Of a stretch of 64,000 nt of DNA, positions 44,396-53,975 are shown piece by piece; the stretch's first letter is position 1; each line of letters starts with the position of its first letter. The DNA lies in the NCBI RefSeq assembly GCF_023667495.1, contig NZ_JAMOZL010000016.1, positions 62,001-126,000 of the forward strand, written 5' to 3'. The notes under the pieces are model-generated. The model saw nothing but the letters and a program-made list of their open reading frames with translations. It was not told the DNA's origin and ran no database searches. A program made the position numbers and the translations under genes. The DNA is from Dyadobacter sp. MSC1_007 (GTDB lineage: Bacteria; Bacteroidota; Bacteroidia; Cytophagales; Spirosomataceae).

Positions 44396-47300
44396 TTAGA
44401 AGTTCAGGTTAACACCCAAAGTCCAGGTACGTGGTACAGGATAGTTCGAAAGGTCGATCCCCTGGCTCAGGTTACCGCCGTCGCCTTGTCCATCGCCTTG
44501 TGCGCTGGTTTCAGGGTTAGGGCCGCCCCAGTATTTGGTGAAAACATAAACCTGCTGAATGCTGGCGTAAAGGCGGGCTGATTTGAAGAACTTATTCACT
44601 GCACCCAGATTGTATCCAAGCGTGATGTTTTTAAGGGTAAAATAAGAAGCATCTGCAAGGAAGTGTGAGCTTGCCCAGTCGCGCTCGATACCTGTGTAGT
44701 TACCACCATTGTTGGTAGCGCCATACATGCCTTTGCCCGGCGTGATCACTGTTTGTGCTTCCTGAACACCTGTTATTGGGTTAGGTCCGTTTTTCACACG
44801 GAAACGGTCTTTGGCACCAGCCACCATGTTAAACACCCCGTCGAGGTTGGCAGTGCTGTACAAGTGACGCACCCACAGCTGGTTTCCGTAAGATCCTGAT
44901 CCTGTGATCGACATATCCCAGTTTTTGTAGCTGAAAGTGTTGGTCAAACCGTAAGTGAATTTTGGGAATGGACTGCCGATAATGGTACGGTCGTCCTTGT
45001 CACCACCGTTGGTAATTACGCCGTCGCCGTTCACGTCTTTCAATTTGATTGTTCCGACTGCCGAGCGGCCCGGAATGATTGGCGATGTAGCCAGTTCTTC
45101 CTTGCTCATGTAGAAACCTTCTTTTACCAAACCATAAAACTGTCCGAACGGCTGGCCTACCTGCGTAATGTGGAATGAACCATAAACGCGGTCGATACCC
45201 GGTGCCAGTTCCATTACCTTGTTGCGGTTGAACGAAATGTTGGCATTTGTCGTCCATTTCAGCCTGCCGTCCAGGTTACGGCTAGTAAAGCTAAACTCGT
45301 GTCCCCAGAATTTGATCTCCCCGATGTTGTCGTTGTAATTGGTAAAACCTGCTTCCTGGGGGACCTGCACGGCATACAAAAGATTGGTAGTTCGCTTGGT
45401 GTAGAAATCGTATATGAACTGGATCCGGTCGTTGAACAAGCCGAGGTCAAGGCCCATATCGAATTGTTTGGTAGTTTCCCAACCCAGGTTCGCATTGGAT
45501 AGTGACGTTACATTCGCTCCGGTAGCTACATTACTTCCGAAAACCGCATTGGTCGTGTTATTGATAAGCGCATATTGGGTGTAGTTACCAATGTTGTTGT
45601 TACCGATCACCCCATAACTAGCACGGAGTTTGGCAAATGAAACCTGACGAACAGATTGTAAGAAATTTTCATCAGACACAACCCATCCGGCAGACAGCGA
45701 AGGGAAAGTACCCCAGCGGTTTTCTGAACCGAAACGGGAAGAACCATCAGCACGAACAGCAGCTGTGAACAGGTATTTACCCTTGTAATTGTAAGTCAAC
45801 CGTGAGATGTATGACATCAATGACCAGGCATTTACACCATTGAATGTGTTGGAACCTGAGATACCATTCACATTAAATGCACCGGCACGGTCGATGTTAA
45901 GCGCTCCCTGGATTGTTGGAAGGCGGTCATCTGTATAAGTGTTGGCAGTAACGCGGTCAAATTCCTGGCGGAACTTTTGTTGTGTAAAACCACCCAGCAA
46001 TTCGAAATTATGGTTTCCGTTGAAGCTGTGGTTATAAGTAGCAAGGTTTTCGTTCAGCCATGAGAAGTTCTGGAAATTCTGACGGATCGAAACTGCTGTC
46101 GTCGGAATAGGCACGTTGATTGCGCTGGTCGCTGTCGACGGGTTGAAGAAGAAGAACTTGTTGCTCTCCATTTCCACATTTAATGTCGATTTTAATGTCA
46201 GACCTTTAATCGGCGTGTATTGCAGATAAGTATTACCCAGCAACTTGTTGATCTTCGTTTCGTTGGTCAACTCTTCGGCAGCTCTTACCCAGTTAGGATA
46301 GTTGAAGATGTTTCCGGTGCTTCCAGGGAATGTGTTGAACTTAGTCAACTGCCCGTTGGCATCACGGATCGGCATTACCGGCCAGGTGTGCAATGCGTTG
46401 AAAAGAACACCTGTTCCCCTGTCTCCATCCGTTCTTGGCGTGTTATCATACACGAACTGCGGCGCTACATTAAAGCCGATCTTCACTTTGCTGGACACAT
46501 CATATTCCGTGTTCATCCGAAGTGAATAGCGCTTGTAATTGTTGTTGATCACTACACCTTTCTGGTTGAAAACACCTGCTACTAATGAAGTACGCATGTT
46601 TTCTTTGTTGGAACTGATGGTCAGGTTATAGCTTTGAATGGGCGCAGTGCGGAGCAATGCATCGTACCAGTCATTGTCCTTACCTGCATATTGGGAAGGA
46701 TTTTGAAACTCGGCTGGTACCACTTTGTTCTCGTCCTCGAACATTTCCTTTTTGAACTGCGCGAATTCTTCGGCTGTCAGCATTTCAATCCGGCCCTTCT
46801 GTGGAACCTTCTGGAATCCATAATAAGCATTGAAACCAACGCTCGTCTGGCCCGCTTTTCCGCGTTTGGTGGTGATAAGCACAACACCGTTCGCTGCACG
46901 TGAACCATAAAGCGAGGTTGAAGCCGCATCTTTCAGGATCGTGATGTCTTCGATCTCGTCAGGGTTCATCTGGCCGATCGTACCTGTGATCGGGAAACCG
47001 TCGATGACATATAACGGATCGCTACCGGCCGTAACGGAAACCTGGCCACGGATACGTACCGACATCCCCTGCCCTGGCTTACCAGTCGTTTGGTTGATCT
47101 GTACACCCGCTAACCGCCCCTGTAATTTCTGGGTGACCTGCGACACGGGAATGTCTTTCAGTTCTTCGCTTTTAACAGTTTGGACGGCACCTGTGATTTC
47201 TTTTTTTAGCTGACTACCATATCCTACAACTACGATTTCAGCCAGCGCTTTGGAGTCTGTGGCCAGTTTAATATTCACGGAGGTTGCGGCCCCTAACGGG

Positions 47301-47641
47301 ACTTCCTGGGTAAGGTAGCCAACGGATGAGAAGATCAGCGTACCGCCGCTGTTGGGGACAGTTAGTGAGTAGTTGCCATCGGCGTCACTAACGGTACCGG
47401 TTGTGGTACTCTTTAATACAATACTCACGCCAGGAAGCCCGGCGCCTGAATCGTCGGTGATCCTCCCTTTGATCGTCCGGTCAGCGACAATGTGTTTGCC
47501 TGAGGTAAGCGGGTTAAACGGAATGTGATTATCGGCTACTGCATTGAATCCACATGCTACTCCGATAAGTGCCTGACCTACCGATAGTTTGAGCATTGAA
47601 TTCAATCGTACACAATAGGGAAAGTGTCGAAATTGATTCAT
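44396..47641 (-). CDS. SusC/RagA-type TonB-linked outer membrane transporter
   Basis: This 1081-residue protein has a long N-terminal leader beginning MNQFRH. The first ATG is favoured because the SusC at 53976-57209 begins in the same way (MNQPRH, then a hydrophobic GQ(A/V)LIG-like stretch). A carboxypeptidase-D-like domain (RTIKGRITDDSGAGLPGVSI), the plug (EIVVVGYGSQLKKEITGAVQ, LKDAASTSLYGSRAANGVV) and a barrel ending in LGVNLNF follow. It is transcribed from the GACAG-box promoter at 47958-48002, which leaves an unusually long leader of about 310 bp in which I see no gene. Confidence 0.93.
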   Translation of the reverse strand: MNQFRHFPYCVRLNSMLKLSVGQALIGVACGFNAVADNHIPFNPLTSGKHIVADRTIKGRITDDSGAGLPGVSIVLKSTTTGTVSDADGNYSLTVPNSGGTLIFSSVGYLTQEVPLGAATSVNIKLATDSKALAEIVVVGYGSQLKKEITGAVQTVKSEELKDIPVSQVTQKLQGRLAGVQINQTTGKPGQGMSVRIRGQVSVTAGSDPLYVIDGFPITGTIGQMNPDEIEDITILKDAASTSLYGSRAANGVVLITTKRGKAGQTSVGFNAYYGFQKVPQKGRIEMLTAEEFAQFKKEMFEDENKVVPAEFQNPSQYAGKDNDWYDALLRTAPIQSYNLTISSNKENMRTSLVAGVFNQKGVVINNNYKRYSLRMNTEYDVSSKVKIGFNVAPQFVYDNTPRTDGDRGTGVLFNALHTWPVMPIRDANGQLTKFNTFPGSTGNIFNYPNWVRAAEELTNETKINKLLGNTYLQYTPIKGLTLKSTLNVEMESNKFFFFNPSTATSAINVPIPTTAVSIRQNFQNFSWLNENLATYNHSFNGNHNFELLGGFTQQKFRQEFDRVTANTYTDDRLPTIQGALNIDRAGAFNVNGISGSNTFNGVNAWSLMSYISRLTYNYKGKYLFTAAVRADGSSRFGSENRWGTFPSLSAGWVVSDENFLQSVRQVSFAKLRASYGVIGNNNIGNYTQYALINNTTNAVFGSNVATGANVTSLSNANLGWETTKQFDMGLDLGLFNDRIQFIYDFYTKRTTNLLYAVQVPQEAGFTNYNDNIGEIKFWGHEFSFTSRNLDGRLKWTTNANISFNRNKVMELAPGIDRVYGSFHITQVGQPFGQFYGLVKEGFYMSKEELATSPIIPGRSAVGTIKLKDVNGDGVITNGGDKDDRTIIGSPFPKFTYGLTNTFSYKNWDMSITGSGSYGNQLWVRHLYSTANLDGVFNMVAGAKDRFRVKNGPNPITGVQEAQTVITPGKGMYGATNNGGNYTGIERDWASSHFLADASYFTLKNITLGYNLGAVNKFFKSARLYASIQQVYVFTKYWGGPNPETSAQGDGQGDGGNLSQGIDLSNYPVPRTWTLGVNLNF

Positions 47642-47957
47642 AAGTTTAAGTTTTAGATTTAGTAATTAGCAGAGGTCCCTGTAAGCAGGGGAACGAGGTT
47701 AATCGGTTAAGCTTCTATCTCATAGTATCCGGTTTAAGTGAACAGATCGTCAGGGTTAGGAATAGCCAGTTACGGCTTGTGTAAAAACTAATAATTATTG
47801 CTTTTGTCTAATTGCGGATCAGACGCAGATATCCGGCAGGATGGTCAGTTGGCCGGAAACGGAAAGTCTAGTGTTGATGAGAATTGCAATACTCATAGAA
47901 TTAAATGTTAATCTGACCGTTAAAGGACAAAAATTAATTCTTAAAGTAATATTTATG

Positions 47958-48002
47958 CAATGTTAGAAGGAATGCCAGAACAGACTGTCCTGCTCTGTCT
48001 GG
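47958..48002 (-). promoter_or_regulatory. Shared GACAG-box promoter, copy B
   Basis: On the minus strand CCAGACAGAGCAGGACAGT (47984-48002) is followed after exactly 18 bp by TAACATTG (47958-47965). The GACAG units are 10 bp apart with a CAG between. The A-rich TTAAAA before the box is shared with copy C. Confidence 0.7.
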
Positions 48003-48080
48003 TTTTAACTAATATTTAATAAGCATGACTTTGTTGGATATATTCAATACAATGAAGCGATATGATTTAATATAGCGCAA

Positions 48081-48131
48081 AAAGAAGGCATAGTACGGTG
48101 TCGACAGAACGATCCATGCTATGCCTTCTTT
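48081..48131 (-). terminator. Intrinsic terminator of the DUF1501 unit
   Basis: AAAGAAGGCATAG (48081-48093) and CTATGCCTTCTTT (48119-48131) are exact inverted copies, and the minus strand continues into more T. The stem begins just past the stop at 48136. Confidence 0.85.
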
Positions 48132-48135
48132 ACAG

Positions 48136-49563
48136 CTATGAGAGCAGGTCCATTACCGCCTGCCCCTTACCGTCAGGCGTTGTATAGAATGGGCGTTTCT
48201 CGATTTCGTACTGCGTATCCGGCGGAATGCCGAGCGCATGGTAAATGGTCTGGTGGATACCATCAATCTTGACGGGGTTTTCGATGGTTTTGCAAGGACG
48301 TTCGTCGGCTGTTTTGCCATATACAAAGCCCTTTTTGATACCACCGCCGAACATGAGCATCGAGCAGCCGTCGGTAAAATGGCGGTGCATTCCGTAGAAT
48401 TTCAAGTCGGAAAGAATGTCGGGTTGGGCAACTTGCTCTTTCACTTTGGCGTCGGGCCGGCCTTCCACCATCATATCACGACTGAATTCGCTGGCAAGTA
48501 CAACCATCGTCCTGTCCAGAAGTCCTTTTTGATCAAGGTCTTTGATAAGCTGCGCGATCGGCCCGTCGATCTGCTTTTTCATTTCTTCCAGGCGGGTATG
48601 GCCGTTTTCATGCGTATCCCAGCCTTTGAATGGCTCGTACTCGGTGGTTACGCTGATGAAGCGGGCTCCTTGCTCGGTAAGCCTGCGGGCAAGCAGACAT
48701 CCCAGCCCGAAACGACCGGTATTATAGATGTCGTAACTGGCCTTAGGCTCGGTACTGAGGTCGAATGCTTTGGATTCTGGTGAATTGAGCAATGCATATG
48801 CCTGCTCCATCGACCGTTTGAGCGACTCGCGCTGGTAGTCGCTGCCGAACTCCCCTACCGGGCTGTTATTAATCAATTCGTTGTAAAGCTGGTTTCTTCT
48901 TTCAAATCTTTTGGCATCCATTCCCACTGGTGGCCGCACGCTTTCCAAGCCCTGGCTCGGGTCAGGAATGAAGAAGGGGCCGAACTCATTGCCGAGGAAA
49001 CCGGCGGTATGAAATGCTTTCAGCTCTTCGGCCTCCCCTACTGTGAAGCGCTGTCCAATGTCGATGAACGCGGGTATTACAGGATTTTTCGGACCCAGTT
49101 CTTTCGCTATCCATGAGCCCATATGCGGTGCTGCCACGGTTTGTGGCGGTTCGTAGCAGGTGTGCCAATGGTACTGGTGACGCGAATGCAGGATGTGCCC
49201 CATGTCCGCGGCCACGTACGAACGGATCAATGTTCCCTTATCCATTACCTGCCCGATCGATTGCAAACCTTCCGAAAAGTGAATGCCGTCGAGCTTGGTA
49301 GGAAGTGATTTGAACGTACTCAAAACGCGGTTGCCTTCCATGTCCTTTTCGAACGGCGTATAGCGTTTCGGGTCGAAAGTTTCGGTGTGGGCCATGCCGC
49401 CCGCCATCCATAATAGTATGACTGTATCGGCTGACGAATTGGATCCGGACTTGCCTTTACAGGACGATAGCAGGTTCGATACCGGAGCTCCCGCTGCCAG
49501 GGCTGCAAGTGTTGCCGCGCTCGCGTGCTGCAAAAACTCCCTTCTATTCCATTGGCTTCTCAT
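48136..49563 (-). CDS. DUF1501 family Tat-exported protein
   Basis: This 475-residue protein has a Tat leader (NRREFLQHAS, near residue 6) followed by the alkaline-phosphatase/sulfatase-like DUF1501 domain: VILLWMAGGMAHTETFDPKR, GCLLARRLTEQGARFISVT, WDTHENGHTRLEEM and HRHFTDGCSMLMFGGGIKKG. The family is abundant in Planctomycetes and usually sits next to a DUF1549/DUF1553 cytochrome protein, as here. Function is unknown. The 196-bp AT-rich gap to the cytochrome gene upstream shows no terminator and no GACAG box, so the two are probably one transcript. Confidence 0.9.
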   Translation of the reverse strand: MRSQWNRREFLQHASAATLAALAAGAPVSNLLSSCKGKSGSNSSADTVILLWMAGGMAHTETFDPKRYTPFEKDMEGNRVLSTFKSLPTKLDGIHFSEGLQSIGQVMDKGTLIRSYVAADMGHILHSRHQYHWHTCYEPPQTVAAPHMGSWIAKELGPKNPVIPAFIDIGQRFTVGEAEELKAFHTAGFLGNEFGPFFIPDPSQGLESVRPPVGMDAKRFERRNQLYNELINNSPVGEFGSDYQRESLKRSMEQAYALLNSPESKAFDLSTEPKASYDIYNTGRFGLGCLLARRLTEQGARFISVTTEYEPFKGWDTHENGHTRLEEMKKQIDGPIAQLIKDLDQKGLLDRTMVVLASEFSRDMMVEGRPDAKVKEQVAQPDILSDLKFYGMHRHFTDGCSMLMFGGGIKKGFVYGKTADERPCKTIENPVKIDGIHQTIYHALGIPPDTQYEIEKRPFYTTPDGKGQAVMDLLS

Positions 49564-49759
49564 CTTGATATATTTAATGTATTGTAATACAAATGATTGT
49601 CAAAAATTACATTCTAAACTTTAAATACTTTTTATATTTTTAATAAATACAATATTTAGTATTTTTATACTAAAAGTAATGTATGGTTATTATGTATTTA
49701 AAGCTTTAATCTTTTCTTATTAATTTAAATGTATAGTAAGTATTATTCTTATTAACCAT

Positions 49760-52117
49760 TTAATATATAAGCTGAAACTCCGGTACCAGCGCAATCGCCC
49801 AGACCAGGTCTTGTATGCCTGCCTCGTTGGGCGCAGGGCCAAGGATCTTTTTGGCTGCGGCAAGCTCTTTCGCTGCCGGTGACCGGCCTAGTGCTTTTTT
49901 GTAAAGTTCAGTCACAAGGGAATCCGTTGTCGGATAGCGCGCCTTCCAAACCTTCGAGCCCTCTTTAAGTGTGGTAGTGAATTTGCTGCCGTTTGTCAGT
50001 TCCAATGCCTGCAAGAGATTAGCCTGAGACGTCCGGCTGGTGCTTACGGTTTCACGATTGGGCCTGCCGAGCGAGGTCAGGAAAGGGTCGTTCTTGACAA
50101 ATGCAGCGCGTGCAAAAGGAAGCCTTTCTTTGATGTCCTCCGGAAGTTTTTTATACACAATGGCAGAGTCGGCATACATGGGGTTAAAGGCCGTGCTGAT
50201 CGCGTCGGAGAATTGCTCGGCAGTGAGCCGTCGCCTTACCATTCCTGTAAACTTGTAGTCATTCGCCATAATATCCCCTGCCTCTTTTACCGATGAGGAA
50301 GGAAGCTGGTAGGTTTTGGAAGTGACGATCGTATAGATCAGCTTCTTCATGTCGTAGCCATTTGCGACGAAATCCGAAGCCAACCAGTCGAGCAGGTCCT
50401 GGCTCCATGGCAGGTTATCCATTGCGTCGACAGGCTCCACAATGCCCCGGCCCATTAACTGCGCCCAGATTCGGTTCACCGCAGTACGATACAGGCGACC
50501 ATCCTTAGGCTGCACAAGCAGGTCGGCCAACTGACGCAAACGTTTTTCGGTGCTCGCACTTACTTCTATTTCTCCCAGCTCCGGATACAAGATCCGTGTG
50601 CCGGCGATCTTTCCGGTCGGTTTGTCGCAACGGTTGATTTCAAGTAATGTATCGGCGAAGATATTGGCAAATGCATACGAATCTGCCAGTTTCCAATCGC
50701 TGATAAAGCTGTCGTGGCAAGAGGCGCATTTAAGGTTCAATCCCAAAAATACTTGCGCAACATTCTGAGCTGCCTGCATTTCCGTACGCTGACTCGAATT
50801 GATCGTTCCCCGCCATTTAATGCCTTTGATAAAGCCGGCAGAATTCTTGTCGGGGCTGATCAACTCTTTTACAAATCCATTATAAGGCTTATTAGTTTGA
50901 AGACTTGCATACAGCCATTTTGTGATGTCAAAACGGCCGCGGGTAATATAGCCTGTACCCGTATAGTCGTTTCTAAGTGCATCGTTCCAGAATGATATCC
51001 AGTGTTGTGCGTAATCGTCGTTACGGCTGAGGAGTTCCCGGGCAAGCACTTCACGCTTGTCTGGACGCGTATCGGCGATAAATGCTTCGATTTTCTCTGG
51101 TGGAGGCAAGAGGCCGATGATATCGAGATAAATGCGGCGGATGTAAATGCGGTCGTCCACCACCGGTTTCCAGGCGATTTTATTCTTTTGAAAATATGCA
51201 TTTACAAAAAGATCGACAGGTTTATTGAGATCGGCAGTCGGTGCAGGAACGGCGGGCGTTCTCGGTGCGAGTTCTGCTACACGGTAAATGCTTTTCATTT
51301 TGCCATCCGGCCATTTCGCGCCCTTCTCGATCCAGAATGTAAGGAGCTTGACTTCGCGTTCTGTGAGCCGTTTTCCTTTGGTTGGCATAGCCTCCTTGTC
51401 GCCTTTTGGAAGGGAAATCCTCCTGATCATCTCGCTTTTGTCGGGATGGTTCGGGACTACGACCACGCCATCTTCGCCTCCTTTCATAATGGCTTCCTTG
51501 CTGTCGAGCCGCAAACCGCCTTTGGTTTTGGTTTCGCTATGGCAGCTGTAACAGTTGTGGGCGAGTATCGTCCGCACTTCTACATTCAAATCCTGAATTT
51601 GCTGCGGGTTCAATTCACCGTTGTTGGTCAGCACGAAATCCGGCTCGGACGCTCCTTCGGGTTCTTTCGTTTCTGCCGATGGCAGTACGCTGGTAAGGTA
51701 ATCGTCGCCGTGCGTGAGCATGGCGCCATAATGCCCGGCAAAGGAGACGCCGAATGTTGTGATCAGTAATAATGTCCTGTACAAAGACCGGTTCTGCGAA
51801 CGCAAACTCAGGACGGCAATAATGGAGAGTATCATTGTGCTGATGCCCGCCCACCTGTGAATTTCGAGATTGGTACCTGCGGATTCTTCGGAGTTGGCGA
51901 GCAGTAACCCGAATGCCACGGAAAAGACGGCGCTTGCCGCTCCCACCCAGGTGAGGATATTGGTAGCATCGCGCAGGCTGGTCGACTTGCGCTTCCAGTC
52001 AATGAGTTCAAATAATAATGCTACGCAGAGTAACCCGATTGGAAAGTGGACTAGCATCGGGTGCAATCGTCCTAAAAATTGCCAAAGCCAGAAAGTTTCG
52101 CTTGCTTGGAGTAACAC
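49760..52117 (-). CDS. PSCyt1/DUF1549/DUF1553 diheme membrane protein
   Basis: This 785-residue protein has an N-terminal DUF2231-like membrane domain (about 1-135, four helices, beginning near GRLHPMLVHFPIGLL). A planctomycete-type cytochrome c domain follows, with heme motif CYSCH (C189-H193) and a likely ligand M244 (KEAMPTKG). Then come DUF1549 (about 300-500, IYLDIIGLLPPPEKIEAFI), which carries a second heme motif CASCH (C464-H468), and DUF1553 to the end (RTAVNRIWAQLMGRGIVEP, then RLTAEQFSDAI). The function of these domains is unproved; electron transfer coupled to an extracytoplasmic reaction is inferred from the hemes. It is the first gene of the unit driven by the promoter at 52174-52218. 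Confidence 0.9.
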   Translation of the reverse strand: MLLQASETFWLWQFLGRLHPMLVHFPIGLLCVALLFELIDWKRKSTSLRDATNILTWVGAASAVFSVAFGLLLANSEESAGTNLEIHRWAGISTMILSIIAVLSLRSQNRSLYRTLLLITTFGVSFAGHYGAMLTHGDDYLTSVLPSAETKEPEGASEPDFVLTNNGELNPQQIQDLNVEVRTILAHNCYSCHSETKTKGGLRLDSKEAIMKGGEDGVVVVPNHPDKSEMIRRISLPKGDKEAMPTKGKRLTEREVKLLTFWIEKGAKWPDGKMKSIYRVAELAPRTPAVPAPTADLNKPVDLFVNAYFQKNKIAWKPVVDDRIYIRRIYLDIIGLLPPPEKIEAFIADTRPDKREVLARELLSRNDDYAQHWISFWNDALRNDYTGTGYITRGRFDITKWLYASLQTNKPYNGFVKELISPDKNSAGFIKGIKWRGTINSSQRTEMQAAQNVAQVFLGLNLKCASCHDSFISDWKLADSYAFANIFADTLLEINRCDKPTGKIAGTRILYPELGEIEVSASTEKRLRQLADLLVQPKDGRLYRTAVNRIWAQLMGRGIVEPVDAMDNLPWSQDLLDWLASDFVANGYDMKKLIYTIVTSKTYQLPSSSVKEAGDIMANDYKFTGMVRRRLTAEQFSDAISTAFNPMYADSAIVYKKLPEDIKERLPFARAAFVKNDPFLTSLGRPNRETVSTSRTSQANLLQALELTNGSKFTTTLKEGSKVWKARYPTTDSLVTELYKKALGRSPAAKELAAAKKILGPAPNEAGIQDLVWAIALVPEFQLIY

Positions 52118-52173
52118 AATATAAGGGGTTAGTGGTTAAGGAATAGCGATGGGCGCTATTCGGCAATATGATA

Positions 52174-52218
52174 CAATACTAAAATGAATACCGCTTTTTA
52201 CTGTCCTGTTCTGTCTTG
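52174..52218 (-). promoter_or_regulatory. Shared GACAG-box promoter, copy C
   Basis: On the minus strand CAAGACAGAACAGGACAGT (52200-52218) is followed after exactly 18 bp by TAGTATTG (52174-52181). The start codon of the diheme gene is about 50 bp downstream of the predicted transcript start. The rest of the 341-bp gap to 52458 holds only the upstream unit's terminator and a 15-codon hydrophobic frame. Confidence 0.7.
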
Positions 52219-52399
52219 TTTTAAGTAATTAATCTTCATTTTTTTCTTGAAAGTTTTATATAAAGCAGCTATTGGAGCATTAGAAGAAGCGAAGCTCGGG
52301 TGTTCCTTGCAAATGTTGAGCGTTAAAAGGGGCAATCAAAGGATTGCCAATGCTATAATTGCTAAGATAACGAAATTCAACATGGATTAGTTATAAAAT

Positions 52400-52447
52400 T
52401 AACAGGAGAAACACAGTTTTCTGCCTCCCTCCTGTTAGCTAATGCAA
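52400..52447 (-). terminator. Probable terminator of the susC/susD unit at 52.5-57.2 kb
   Basis: TAACAGGAG (52400-52408) and CTCCTGTTA (52439-52447) are inverted copies, with an AT-rich stretch after the stem on the minus strand. The stem begins 11 bp past the SusD stop. Confidence 0.6.
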
Positions 52448-52458
52448 AGATCTCCTGA

Positions 52459-53964
52459 TTAGTATCCCGGGTTTTGGGCTAGTTTAGGATTGATCAGTAT
52501 TTGAGGCGCCGGAAGCGGGAGAAAATATTCATTCTCTGTATACACATAGTCCGTAGAATTAAAAGGGACGTTACCGCGGTCGACTGTGGGTTTAGCGCGC
52601 TCCGTTGCTCCGTGGGCGTTCATAAAGGCGGCCCATTCTGCCGGTGTTTTGGTACGTTTCAGGTCAAACCAGCGATGGTTTTCAAATGCCAGTTCCAGTC
52701 TGCGTTCCTTTAATACCGCTGTTCTGAACTCAGTCTTTCCAGCAACAGCCAAATCTGTTAGCCCTGCGCGTTTACGCACCTGGTTGAGGTAACCCAATGC
52801 TTCCGCCGTTGGCCCGGATTGCTCGTTGATCGCTTCGGCCAGCATTAGCAGAACGTCGGCGTATCGCAGCACGGGCCAGTTGGTGTTGGTCCGGTTTACA
52901 ATGGTATGCGGGTAGTTGTATTTCGATACAAAAGGTACAGGGTATACCTTGCCGTCCAGCGTGAAGTTTGGCTTTAAAGAAAGATCTTTGCGAACATCTC
53001 CTTTCTCATAAGCAGCCATAATGTCGTTGGTCGGTACATTACGGCCTCCGTTTGCACCATTGGAATAGCCGGTTACAGCGCCTTTCGACACCCGCGGTGC
53101 GAAAACATATTGGAAATTGCTCTGCTCGCCAAGGTCGTTATCGCCCTGGTACTGGATCTCGAAAATGGATTCTACACCGTTCTTTTTAGCTGGCGACGGA
53201 TCGAAGTTGTCGGCATAATTGGCATTCAGCGCGTAACCCAGCGTCGTCACCTCTTTCAGCGTAGTAACGGCTTCCGCATATTTTTTCATAGTCAGGTACG
53301 ATTTCCCAAGCAGAGAAAGTGCAGCTCCTTTCGTGACCCTGCCTTTGTCCGCCGCGTTGGTGTATTTGGCGGGCAACCCGGCGATCGCGTCTTTGAGGTC
53401 TTTCTCGATTTGTGCCCATACTTCTGTCTGCGGAGCGCGTACCAGGTCGAACGCAGGGTCTGGGACTACGAGCGTGGATGTTACAATTACCACATCTCCG
53501 AAATACTGCACCAGATTGAAATACAGGTACGCCCTCAGGAATTTAAGCTGTCCTTCAATCTCTTTTCTGGGGCCCTCTTCGATGGTGGCTTCCTGCATTT
53601 TTTCCAGTGTCAGGTTGCAGTTGTACAATGCAGAATAGTGGTTGTTCCAAAGGTTGTTGATCTCGCCATTACCGGAGTTCACAGTCCCGTATTCAAATGC
53701 CTCCCAGCTGCCGGCGCCCCCTCTGTCTGAGGGATTGAGGTCAATGGTCGTATTGTCGGTCTGGAATTCACCACCCAGATAAGCCGTATTGGTAATAGTC
53801 TGGATCTGGCTGTAAACACCGCTAAGCGCTTGTTTCAGCTGTGCCTCGTTTTTATAAAATACATCGACCCCCACCTTCGTCGGGTCGGTCTCGTTCAAAA
53901 AGCCTTCGCCGCAGGAAGATAGAAAGAGACTTATTGTAAGGCCTATTACGGTTATTTTTTTCAT
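52459..53964 (-). CDS. SusD/RagB-family surface lipoprotein
   Basis: This 501-residue protein has a lipoprotein signal (LSSC, cysteine 18) and SusD blocks EGQLKFLRAYLYFNLVQYFGD, WPVLRYADVLLMLAEAINEQ, LNQVRKRAGL, ERRLELAFENHRWFDLKRTK and the C-terminal YFLPLPAPQILINPKLAQNPGY. It lies 11 bp after the SusC gene and closes the unit. Confidence 0.93.
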   Translation of the reverse strand: MKKITVIGLTISLFLSSCGEGFLNETDPTKVGVDVFYKNEAQLKQALSGVYSQIQTITNTAYLGGEFQTDNTTIDLNPSDRGGAGSWEAFEYGTVNSGNGEINNLWNNHYSALYNCNLTLEKMQEATIEEGPRKEIEGQLKFLRAYLYFNLVQYFGDVVIVTSTLVVPDPAFDLVRAPQTEVWAQIEKDLKDAIAGLPAKYTNAADKGRVTKGAALSLLGKSYLTMKKYAEAVTTLKEVTTLGYALNANYADNFDPSPAKKNGVESIFEIQYQGDNDLGEQSNFQYVFAPRVSKGAVTGYSNGANGGRNVPTNDIMAAYEKGDVRKDLSLKPNFTLDGKVYPVPFVSKYNYPHTIVNRTNTNWPVLRYADVLLMLAEAINEQSGPTAEALGYLNQVRKRAGLTDLAVAGKTEFRTAVLKERRLELAFENHRWFDLKRTKTPAEWAAFMNAHGATERAKPTVDRGNVPFNSTDYVYTENEYFLPLPAPQILINPKLAQNPGY

Positions 53965-53975
53965 TTCTATCAGTG

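Noticed and set aside
52336..52383. 15-codon very hydrophobic peptide frame on the minus strand
   Set aside because: Too short to separate from chance in an AT-rich gap; recorded only because of its unusual hydrophobicity.
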